Shown here piece after piece: positions 1 to 5,803 of a DNA stretch of 7,332 nt. The translations under genes were made by a program, and so were the position numbers. How positions within the stretch are numbered: position 1 is the first letter of the stretch; each line of letters begins with the position of its first letter. Source of the DNA: JBJXFK01 sp046155505 (GTDB taxonomy: Bacteria > Planctomycetota > Phycisphaerae > UBA1845 > Fen-1342); the NCBI GenBank assembly GCA_046155505.1, contig JBJXFK010000246.1, positions 1 to 7,332 of the forward strand, in the 5' to 3' direction. The notes beneath the pieces are model-generated. The model was not told the DNA's origin. It searched no databases and saw nothing but the letters and a program-made list of their open reading frames with translations.

Positions 1-292
1 CCGAGGCTGCGCCGCCGAATTCGTGCCGCGCGTTCTCCGTCGCAGACGACTCAAAACCGTCGGCGTCCTGGGCAACGGCTAATCCCGTGTCCGGAGAATG
101 TGCCCGCAGATAGCCGAAGCTAGGCAAGGCTTCGCCACAAGACCTCCGCTCGCGGTCGCTCGGCAGCAAAGACCCCAAAACGAGCCGCGCTGTGTTGTGA
201 ATCCGCGCAAGCGGATTCTCGGCGGCGCAAGGTCGAAGAGTCGCAAGACAAATCGACCTCCGCGCCGGCGGGTTCGAATCCCGCCACCTCCA
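1..292 (+). ncRNA. ssrA: tmRNA (transfer-messenger RNA), 3' portion, 5' end outside window
   Basis: tmRNA rescues ribosomes stalled on broken mRNAs: its tRNA-like end is charged with alanine and its internal frame adds a degradation tag. The 3' end shows a tRNA-like half: T-stem GCGGG (268-272), T-loop TTCGAAT (273-279), CCCGC (280-284), then acceptor strand CACCTCC (285-291) and discriminator A292. CCA is not encoded. No matching 5' acceptor (GGRGGTG) lies within ordinary tRNA distance, so it should sit before position 1, as in a tmRNA of about 340 nt. Window start CCGAGG (1-6) and GTC-GCA-GAC-GAC (39-50) are spaced almost as in E. coli ssrA, where CCGAGG precedes the GTC-GCA-AAC-GAC resume site. 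Internal hairpins include GAATCCGC-GCAA-GCGGATTC (199-218) and GGTCGA/TCGACC (231-258) enclosing GTC-GCAA-GAC. The tag frame is not canonical (see findings). A different structured RNA is possible but less likely. Confidence 0.72.
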
Positions 293-821
293 TAGCCCCA
301 CTGCGCGCCCACATTTTCGCAACAAAAGCGCCCGCGCGCACTTGCGCCCGCTCTGTCCCTTTTCCACGATTCTCTTCATCCTCTGCGCGCCCGAGTGCCA
401 TCGTGTCTATGCGCCGTTCTCATTCTGATAACCAAGGTGGCCAACGATGCCCCAAGCTTTCGCCACCTTCGCCGAATTCTCGAGGAAAACCGCAGCTTGC
501 GGCGCGCTTGCAACATACAGCAGCACCCCCAAAAAACGACGTGGAACACAGATTGCTTTGCTGCCGGCGACCCGACGAGAAAATCGCAGCGCCGCAAACG
601 ACGAATGAGAATCAGCCGCAGCCGGCTGCTGCACAATTCGGGTGGGGGTGATCCGAGAAGACAGCGGCGGGCCGCGGTGCTCCGTTGCGTTCCGTACGCA
701 GAAACAGCCGACGGCGGCAGTCCTCTACGATTCCGTGAACCCCGAACCCTGATCCCTTGCTTCTCCGCGCCTCTGCGTGACGCAGTCTTCGATTCGCCGA
801 CCCCTCCCCGCGCCGCACCGC
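293..821. other. Gene-free interval between tmRNA and the PhyH gene
   Basis: Long frames are open here on both strands, but their translations are rich in Arg, Ser, Pro and Ala, low in hydrophobic blocks, and show no domain that I recognise, as expected of open frames in GC-rich noncoding DNA. Small structures are visible: a 12-nt palindrome GCAGCCGGCTGC (618-629) and an odd palindrome CTGCGT-G-ACGCAG (773-785) close to the 3' end of the minus-strand gene. Neither has a T-tract, so I do not call a terminator. No tRNA, promoter or array is evident. Confidence 0.55.
758..778 (+). repeat. CTCTGCGT-type short dispersed repeat, copy 1
   Basis: This 21-nt stretch begins TGCTTC and ends GCCTCTGCGT. 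It matches 1802-1821 in the same orientation with one gap and about two mismatches. The copies lie on either side of the PhyH gene, one just past its 3' end and the other upstream of its 5' end. Similar CTCTGCGT strings are, from memory, scattered through intergenic DNA of many environmental bacterial genomes; that family assignment is an inference. Confidence 0.4.
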
Positions 822-1646
822 TCACCGCGACCACAGCACCGGATTCAACTCATCCCGCATCACCTCGCCCGGCTTGGTGCTCGGTGAAAACGCCTCCCAG
901 TCGACGCGCTGGTTCGCTGTCATCTCCGTCGCGAGTCGCATGTTTTCGTCCATGTAGATTACGGTGTGCACGCGGCGCGGCCACTGGCTGGTGTTCGGCC
1001 CGGCGCGGTGCAGCGTCCAGCCGAGGTGAAAGCTCACTTCGCCAAGCTCATACGGCTCGAAGCACTCGGCGATTTGCAGGCGTGCGACCGCGTCTTGGAT
1101 ATACCGTTCCGACTCGTCCGAAATCTCCATCGTGCGCGCGATGTCGACATTGTGGCTGCCGATGCCGAAGCTCAGCGGCCCCATGTTCATCGCAACCGCC
1201 TGAAGCGGTATCCACGCCGTCACGCAGCGGTCACTGCTCATCGGCCAATACTGCTGATCGACGTGCCAGGGCGTGAATCCGCCGCCGGCTTCTTTGTAGA
1301 GCGCCTGATCATGCCACATCCGAACGCCGCTGACTTCGAGCAGTTCGGCGGCGATACGGGCGACGCGCGGCGCGAAGGAGAATTCGCGCGCACGTTCGCT
1401 CATCCGCCACAGGTTCGTGACCTGGATGAACGCCTTGGCATACGTGGATCGCTGCTCAAGCGGAACATCCTTGTATTTGTCATGCACGAGCGTGAGCTTT
1501 GTAATGTCGTCGCCGTAATGGCCGAGCGTTTCGGCATCAAACACGCCGCGCAGCTTGATAAATCCGTCGCGTTTGAACGCGTCGATCTGTGCATCGGACA
1601 AGGAATAGGGCTTCGCGAGAGCTTCGGATGGGTGGCCGACTTTCAT
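822..1646 (-). CDS. Phytanoyl-CoA dioxygenase (PhyH) family Fe(II)/2-oxoglutarate oxygenase
   Basis: This 274-residue cytosolic-type protein belongs to the PhyH family, which hydroxylates an organic substrate using Fe(II), O2 and 2-oxoglutarate. The iron-binding facial triad is visible as HVD (His128, Asp130, in TPWHVDQQYWP) and the distal His213 (in LGWTLHRAGPN). An Arg at 224 or 225 (RRVHTVIY) is correctly placed to bind the 2-oxoglutarate carboxylate. The N-terminus has the usual 'F...DGFI.L.GV' opening of the family at about residues 24-35. Start: a longer frame opens at 1757, but its first 37 residues are low-complexity and read through a tandem repeat. ATG at 1646 is preceded by GGAG (complement of 1652-1655) five bases upstream, so I chose it. 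There is no signal peptide or membrane segment. The gene stands alone, transcribed away from the isoprenoid genes. The substrate cannot be read from sequence; bacterial family members act on very varied small molecules. Confidence 0.9.
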   Translation of the reverse strand: MKVGHPSEALAKPYSLSDAQIDAFKRDGFIKLRGVFDAETLGHYGDDITKLTLVHDKYKDVPLEQRSTYAKAFIQVTNLWRMSERAREFSFAPRVARIAAELLEVSGVRMWHDQALYKEAGGGFTPWHVDQQYWPMSSDRCVTAWIPLQAVAMNMGPLSFGIGSHNVDIARTMEISDESERYIQDAVARLQIAECFEPYELGEVSFHLGWTLHRAGPNTSQWPRRVHTVIYMDENMRLATEMTANQRVDWEAFSPSTKPGEVMRDELNPVLWSR

Positions 1647-1738
1647 GGCAACTCCGACGTGTACGGGCCGCGTCGCAGTACATCGCACCTGCAACGGAGC
1701 TGACGGTGCGGTGCTCCACGGCCATCGCCGCTGGGTGT

Positions 1739-1778
1739 CCCGTTTCGCGTTCCCCATTCCCGTTTCGCGTTCCCCGTT
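1739..1778. repeat. Tandem repeat, two 20-nt units, between divergent genes
   Basis: The unit CCCGTTTCGCGTTCCCC plus ATT or GTT occurs twice head to tail (1739-1758 and 1759-1778), differing only at one base. Each unit itself looks built from 6-7 nt sub-units (CCCGTTT, CGCGTT, CCCCATT), and the reverse complement reads as runs of AACGGGG-like words. It lies between the divergent PhyH and prenyl-synthase genes and inside a spurious upstream extension of each frame, which supports the downstream start sites chosen for both. Confidence 0.8.
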
Positions 1779-1801
1779 CGTCTCTTACCCCGTTTTCTCT
1801 G

Positions 1802-1821
1802 TGCTTCCGGTGCCTCTGCGT
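1802..1821 (+). repeat. CTCTGCGT-type short dispersed repeat, copy 2
   Basis: This is the partner of 758-778 in the same orientation: TGCTTC, a variable middle, then GCCTCTGCGT. It follows the 20-nt tandem repeat almost directly. The remaining gap DNA (1822-1983) shows no convincing promoter, although one for the prenyl-synthase operon must lie here or further upstream. Confidence 0.4.
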
Positions 1822-1983
1822 TGGATTTGCTTCGCTGATCTCGCGCCGCAGCAGCAGGGCACCGCGGCGATTGCCTCGTGCGTATCGCATCTCTGCCGCA
1901 CGGATGCACCATATGGAACTGGTCGGCGGGTTCGCATACACTTCGCGACCATGCGCGGACGTGCAGCAGAAGTGTGTAACCCC

Positions 1984-2940
1984 ATGAGCCGGCCAGCGAT
2001 GCGCGCTGCGAGCGATAACCGATCCGCAGATGCCGATCGTCTGCCCGCGGCGGGCAGCACGGGTTTTTCGGACTGGCTGGAGCAGCGGCGGTTGGCCGTT
2101 GAAGCCGGTCTTTCGACGCATTTCGCGGCGCTGAAAACATTGGGCAAGCCGCACACGCGACTGATTGACGCCGTACTCTATTCGGTAGCAAGCGGCGGGA
2201 AGCGTGTGCGTCCGGTTTTGGTGTTGGAGAGCTGCGGGGTGTGCGGCGGCGACGAGTCGGCGGCGATGCCGGCGGCGGTGGCTGTCGAGTGCATTCACAC
2301 GTTCTCGCTGATTCATGACGACCTGCCGGCGATGGACAACGACGACTTACGGCGGGGCGTGCCCACGAATCACAAGGTATTCGGCGATGCGCTGGCGATT
2401 CTGGCGGGCGACTGGCTGGTGACGCACGCGTTTCGGGCGATTTGCGGTGCGCATGTGTCGGGCGAGACGCGCGTCGCGATGGTCGATGCGCTGGCGATCG
2501 GCACCGAAGGCATGGTCGTCGGTCAGGCGGCGGATATCGAAGGCGAGACGCTGGCGACCGATGCGGCGCGGGTGGGATTCATTCACCTGCACAAGACCGC
2601 GCGGCTGATCGAGGCGAGTTGTCGGCTCGGGGCGCTCGCGGCGCAGGCGGATAACGATTGCGTGTCTGCGCTGTCTGAATATGGGCGGCACCTGGGCATC
2701 GCGTTTCAGATTTGTGATGACGTGCTCGACTGCACGAGTTCGACCGCGGCGCTGGGCAAGACCGCCGGCAAGGACGCGGGGGCGAGCAAGCAGACTTTCC
2801 CGGCGGCGTACGGAATCGAAGAGAGCCGACGCCGAGCGCGGGAGGAAGTGGACGCCGCGATCGCGTCGCTGGGCCGGCTTGGTTCGGCGGCGGATCGGTT
2901 GCGGGAAGTTGCGGAGTTTGTGATCCAGCGCGATCGATGA
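1984..2940 (+). CDS. ispA: Polyprenyl diphosphate synthase, IspA-type (farnesyl/geranylgeranyl diphosphate synthase)
   Basis: Trans-prenyltransferase of 318 residues that condenses isopentenyl diphosphate with allylic diphosphates to give C15 or C20 chains for quinones, carotenoids, hopanoids or lipid carriers. Hallmarks in order: GGKRVRP (71-77); first Asp-rich motif HDDLPAMDND with Asp112, Asp113 and Asp118, the bacterial DDx4D form; RRG (123-125); GQAAD (180-184); HKTARL (203-208); second Asp-rich motif FQICDDVLD with Asp245, Asp246 and Asp249; and the family loop GKTAGKDAGASKQTFP (258-273). Phe107, five residues before the first motif, is aromatic, as Tyr is in E. coli IspA; this hints at C15 but does not settle chain length. 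Start: the frame is open from 1645, but the first 113 codons run through repeats. ATG1984 gives the usual family length; ATG1999 is an alternative, and neither has a strong Shine-Dalgarno. DXS follows after 71 bp on the same strand, so an isoprenoid operon is likely. No xseB, the common partner in proteobacteria, is present. Confidence 0.93.
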   Translation: MSRPAMRAASDNRSADADRLPAAGSTGFSDWLEQRRLAVEAGLSTHFAALKTLGKPHTRLIDAVLYSVASGGKRVRPVLVLESCGVCGGDESAAMPAAVAVECIHTFSLIHDDLPAMDNDDLRRGVPTNHKVFGDALAILAGDWLVTHAFRAICGAHVSGETRVAMVDALAIGTEGMVVGQAADIEGETLATDAARVGFIHLHKTARLIEASCRLGALAAQADNDCVSALSEYGRHLGIAFQICDDVLDCTSSTAALGKTAGKDAGASKQTFPAAYGIEESRRRAREEVDAAIASLGRLGSAADRLREVAEFVIQRDR

Positions 2941-3011
2941 TCGGATCGCGAAGCGCGGTGCTCGCTTGAGCACGGCGTTGATTTGTGGCAGCGTCGGTGT
3001 TTAGGGCCGAC

Positions 3012-4952
3012 ATGGAAGACATGATGACCAGCAAGATTCTCGAAACGGTGCATTCGCCGGCGGATATCAAGAAGCTCGGACTCGACGAGCTCAAGTCGCT
3101 CGCGCAGGAGATTCGCGAGCGGATCATCGACGTCGTCGTGAAGAACGGCGGGCACCTTTCGAGCAACCTCGGCGTGACCGAGCTGACGCTCGCGATGCAC
3201 TACGTCTTCGATTTTTCCGAAGACCGGCTGCTGTGGGATGTGGGGCATCAGGCGTATGTGCATAAGCTGATCACGGGCCGGAATGCGAATTTTGACAATT
3301 TGCGCATGGCCGGTGGCGTGAGCGGATTTCCGTCGCCTGCTGAGAGTGCGTATGACCTCTTTTATGTTGGTCATGCGGGCACGGGTATTCCGACCGCGGT
3401 CGGCATGGCCCGCGGCGATCAGGCGCTCGGCAAGAAAAATCGCGTGGTCACGCTGATCGGTGATGCGAGCATCGTCAACGGCGTCGCGTTCGAAGGTTTG
3501 AATCAGGCCGGCACGTTGAAGCGGCAATTTCTGATCGTACTGAACGACAATTCGATGAGCATCGCCAAGACGCAGGGGGCGTTGGCGTCGTACATGGCTC
3601 GCTTCCGCGTCAGCTCGCTGTACGAGGAAGTGAAGCAGAAATTTCAGGACTTGCTGCCGCGCGTGCCGTTCGTGGGGCAGAGCATGCTCGACGCGCTGGC
3701 ACATTTGAAGGAAGGCTTGAAGGCGACGGTGTCGCCGCATCAGATTTTCGAGCACATGGGCTTTATTTACGTCGGCCCGGTTGATGGTCACGATTTGCCG
3801 CACCTGGTGCAGATGCTCAACCTGTTGAAAGACGTGAATCACCCGGTGCTTCTGCATGTGCATACCGAGAAGGGTCGCGGTTGCTCGTGGGCGATGGACG
3901 ATCCGTGTGCGTATCACAGTCCGGGCAAGATGATTATCGAGGGCGATACGGTTACGCAGGTGAAGGAGCCGCGCAAGGGCTGGACGAGCGCGTTCGCCGA
4001 TGCGGCGATTCCGATCATGAAAGCTGACAAGCGGGTTGTGACGATGACGGCGGCGATGCCGGACGGCACCGGCGTGGCGAAAATTCGCAGGGAGTTGCCC
4101 GATCAGTGCCTCGATGTCGGCATTGCGGAGAGTTGCACGGTGGATATCGCGGCGGGAATGGCCAAGAGCGGCCTGCGTCCGATCGCGTGCATCTATTCGA
4201 CGTTCTTGCAGCGGGCGTTTGATCAGGTGTTTCAAGAGGTCGTGCTGCAAAAGCTGCCGGTGATCTTTGCCGTCGATCGCGCCGGGTTTGTCGGCAGTGA
4301 CGGAGCGGTGCATCACGGATATCTGGACATCGCGTTTCTGCGATGCCTGCAAAACATGGTGGTCATGGCTCCGGCCGAGGAAGCTGAGCTGAGCGAGTGC
4401 ATGAAGTTCGCGCTGTCGCTCGATGTGCCGTCGGCGTTTCGTTATCCGCGCGATCAGGTGCCTGTGCCATATGGCGATTGCCTGCCGTTTCAGATGGGCA
4501 AGAGCCGCATGATGCGCGAGGGCCGCGACGCGACGATTCTGGCGTATGGCACCGAGGTGGAATACGCGTTGCAAGCGGCGAAGACCCTGGAGACCGAGGA
4601 CATTTTTGTGCGCGTGGTGAATGCGCGGTTTGCCAAGCCGGTTGACGAAGACATGGTGACCGACGCGATCACGCGCGGCGGTCCGGTGATTACGTGCGAG
4701 GATCACTCGCTGGCGGGCGGCTTCGGCACGGCGGTGCTCGAAACGGCGCATCGGCTGGGGTTGCCGACGGATTCGATCATCACGCTGGGCATGGCGGTCG
4801 ATCTGTTCTATGAGTTCAGTTCGCGGGCCGGGCAGCTTGCCAAGGCGGGCATAGACGCGGCGGGCATCGCGGCGGCGGTGCGGCGAGCGGTGAAGACGCG
4901 GACGAATGTCGAGTCGAAGGCTGCGCCGCGCGAGGCGAAGGTGGGGCGGTAG
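3012..4952 (+). CDS. dxs: 1-deoxy-D-xylulose-5-phosphate synthase (DXS), divergent form
   Basis: DXS condenses pyruvate and glyceraldehyde 3-phosphate, using thiamine diphosphate, to open the MEP isoprenoid pathway. The protein has 646 residues and the normal three-domain order. N-terminal domain: GGHLSSNLGVTELT (46-59), WDVGHQAYVHK (75-85), the ThDP/Mg site GDAS (150-153) through LNDNSMS (177-183), VGPVDGHD (254-261) and KGRGCSW (287-293). Pyrimidine domain: DVGIAES with the cofactor-activating Glu373, IYSTFLQRAFDQV (394-406), DRAGFVGSDGAVHHG (422-436) and FRYPR (476-480). C-terminal domain: HSLAGGFG (565-572). Catalytic-type residues His79, Asp151, Asn180, Glu373, Arg423 and Arg478 are kept. 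Two blocks differ from the common form: GDAS replaces GDG(A/S), and ESCTVDIAAG replaces EQHAVTFAAG. Start: ATG3012 has AGGG five bases upstream. ATG3024 (GGAAG at 3014-3018) matches usual DXS N-termini and is nearly as good; GTG2985 is less likely. A thiamine-enzyme paralogue with another acceptor cannot be excluded. Confidence 0.93.
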   Translation: MEDMMTSKILETVHSPADIKKLGLDELKSLAQEIRERIIDVVVKNGGHLSSNLGVTELTLAMHYVFDFSEDRLLWDVGHQAYVHKLITGRNANFDNLRMAGGVSGFPSPAESAYDLFYVGHAGTGIPTAVGMARGDQALGKKNRVVTLIGDASIVNGVAFEGLNQAGTLKRQFLIVLNDNSMSIAKTQGALASYMARFRVSSLYEEVKQKFQDLLPRVPFVGQSMLDALAHLKEGLKATVSPHQIFEHMGFIYVGPVDGHDLPHLVQMLNLLKDVNHPVLLHVHTEKGRGCSWAMDDPCAYHSPGKMIIEGDTVTQVKEPRKGWTSAFADAAIPIMKADKRVVTMTAAMPDGTGVAKIRRELPDQCLDVGIAESCTVDIAAGMAKSGLRPIACIYSTFLQRAFDQVFQEVVLQKLPVIFAVDRAGFVGSDGAVHHGYLDIAFLRCLQNMVVMAPAEEAELSECMKFALSLDVPSAFRYPRDQVPVPYGDCLPFQMGKSRMMREGRDATILAYGTEVEYALQAAKTLETEDIFVRVVNARFAKPVDEDMVTDAITRGGPVITCEDHSLAGGFGTAVLETAHRLGLPTDSIITLGMAVDLFYEFSSRAGQLAKAGIDAAGIAAAVRRAVKTRTNVESKAAPREAKVGR

Positions 4953-4956
4953 GGGC

Positions 4957-4996
4957 GGAACAAGGGAACAACGGAACAAAGGAACAACGGAGTAAC
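4957..4996 (+). repeat. 8-nt short tandem repeat, five units (GGAACAAN)
   Basis: Five head-to-tail octamers: GGAACAAG, GGAACAAC, GGAACAAA, GGAACAAC and the degenerate GGAGTAAC. The array starts five bases after the dxs stop codon, so it lies in the 3' untranslated part of the operon transcript, ahead of the terminator hairpin. There is no coding potential. Confidence 0.88.
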
Positions 4997-5023
4997 CCGG
5001 CGACAGCGGGTACACCGATGTGG

Positions 5024-5051
5024 AGCTGCCGCCTGCGGCAGCTTATTTTTT
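5024..5051 (+). terminator. Rho-independent terminator of the ispA-dxs operon
   Basis: A perfect inverted repeat AGCTGCCG / CGGCAGCT (stem of 8 bp, loop CCTG) is followed directly by a T-rich tract (TATTTTTT ends at 5051). It lies about 70 bp past the dxs stop with no gene in between, so it most likely ends that transcript. Confidence 0.85.
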
Positions 5052-5067
5052 GCGCCCTGGACGATCG

Positions 5068-5454
5068 GCTCGCTGACGCTCGCGTTCGCTCGCTTGCGCG
5101 TCGCGTTCGGATCGCTGGCGCGGTGCGTTTGGTGCGCGTGTTGTAGCTCGGTACTCGATACTCCGTACTCGGTACTCCATAGCCGCTACGTCGCGCTCTG
5201 CCGCGTGTTACCCCGCTCGCTCGCGCTCGGGGTTCGGATTGGCGCGCTCGCTGGCGCTCGCTTTCACTCGCTTGCGCGTCGCGTTCGGATCGCTGGCGCG
5301 ATGCGTTTGGTACGCGTGTTGTAACTCGCTACGCAGTACTCCATACGCGCCAGGTCGCCATCTGCCGCGCGTTACCCCGCTCGCTTGCGCTCGGGGTTCG
5401 GATTGGCGCGCTCGCTGACGCTCGCGTTCACTCGCTTGCGTTTCGCGTTCGGAT
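5068..5454. repeat. Imperfect tandem duplication, two long units and a third partial
   Basis: Unit A (5068-5245), unit B (5246-5409) and partial unit C (5410-5454) all begin GCTCGCT(G/G/G)(A/G/A)CGCTCGC and share CTCGCTTGCG followed by CGCGTTCGGAT. A and B also share a block GCGTTTGGT-CGCGTGTTGTA and the end CTCGGGGTTCGGATTGGCGC. The middle differs: A carries a 7-nt tandem repeat expansion and B does not. Each full unit holds a CCCCG...CGGGG hairpin with an inner CGC/GCG pair (5211-5232 and 5375-5396). Frames open across this region on both strands give only repetitive Arg/Ala/Leu-rich translations, so I call it noncoding. Confidence 0.88.
5152..5179 (+). repeat. 7-nt short tandem repeat, four units (TACTCNN)
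   Basis: Four head-to-tail heptamers: TACTCGA, TACTCCG, TACTCGG and TACTCCA. The array lies inside unit A of the larger tandem duplication. The matching place in unit B has a single TACTCCA, so the copies arose or were lost after the larger duplication. Confidence 0.85.
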
Positions 5455-5496
5455 GCGGGCTGGAAGCCCGCAGTCCAGAGAACGGGCTGGAAGCCC
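5454..5496. repeat. Pair of GGGCT-GGA-AGCCC hairpin repeats
   Basis: Hairpin one is TGCGGGCT / AGCCCGCA (5454-5472) with loop GGA. Hairpin two is GGGCT / AGCCC (5484-5496) with the same loop. The shared core is the 13-mer GGGCTGGAAGCCC, in the same orientation both times. This looks like a REP-type dispersed palindromic element, directly abutting the partial third copy of the long tandem repeat. There is no T-tract, so a terminator role is unlikely. Confidence 0.72.
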
Positions 5497-5803
5497 ATAG
5501 CACACCGTTGCGACGAAACTGACGCACACTTCAATTTCACTGGTGTGAACTGCCTGCTCAAAACCGGTCATGGGCGTGAAGCTCGTGGCGGCCATATCTA
5601 GAAACACTAGCAGCGCGAGAACTTGGTGTATAGTTGAGCGTGTCCGGCGGTGGTGCTGGGCGGCGGAGTTTGAGGGGGACGACCGCGTGCCCGCCTGCCG
5701 CCGGACGTGCGGGGATTCGATCGGGGTGTGATTGATCGCTTGTGCCTGCCCAGGCGGAATGCGGTTGGTCGTGCGGCTTTGAATGGATGCGGGGGGACGG
5801 CTC
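5497..5803. other. Gene-free leader upstream of the phage portal gene
   Basis: No convincing coding frame is present. A TATAGT box (5629-5634) resembles a sigma-70 -10 element pointing at the portal gene, but no good -35 is seen 17 bp upstream, so it is only a candidate. A 9-bp inverted repeat GTCCGGCGG (5642-5650) / CCGCCGGAC (5698-5706) with a 47-bp spacer follows; it could be an operator pair or chance in GC-rich DNA. A minus-strand frame through this region has no ribosome-binding site or recognisable domain. Confidence 0.4.

Noticed and set aside
200..292. An ordinary tRNA gene ending at 292
   Set aside because: There is no 5' acceptor pairing to CACCTCC, and no D-arm or anticodon arm in the 60-90 bases upstream; the tmRNA layout explains the T-arm better.
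618..629. 12-nt palindrome as a terminator or operator
   Set aside because: It has no T-tract, loop or promoter context; a palindrome this short is easily expected by chance in GC-rich DNA.
395..1276. Long plus-strand open frame (293 codons) across the gap and into the PhyH gene
   Set aside because: Its translation is Arg/Ser/Pro-rich with no domain, and its second half is antisense to a clear PhyH gene.
966..1703. Plus-strand open frame opposite PhyH
   Set aside because: It is the antisense of codons with conserved iron-binding residues on the minus strand; it has no ribosome-binding site or domain.
2706..5015. Very long minus-strand open frame (769 codons)
   Set aside because: It is antisense to the well-supported prenyl synthase and DXS genes, rich in Arg and His, and typical of the mirror frame of GC-rich coding DNA.
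5068..5496. A CRISPR array
   Set aside because: The repeats are long, few and directly adjoining, with no regular 25-45 nt unique spacers and no cas genes.
5094..5561. Short frames on both strands within the tandem duplication
   Set aside because: The translations are repetitive products of the repeat units and share no features with known proteins.
5428..5595. Minus-strand small protein beginning near 5595
   Set aside because: It has no Shine-Dalgarno, and the C-terminal half is a translation of the GGGCT-GGA-AGCCC repeats.
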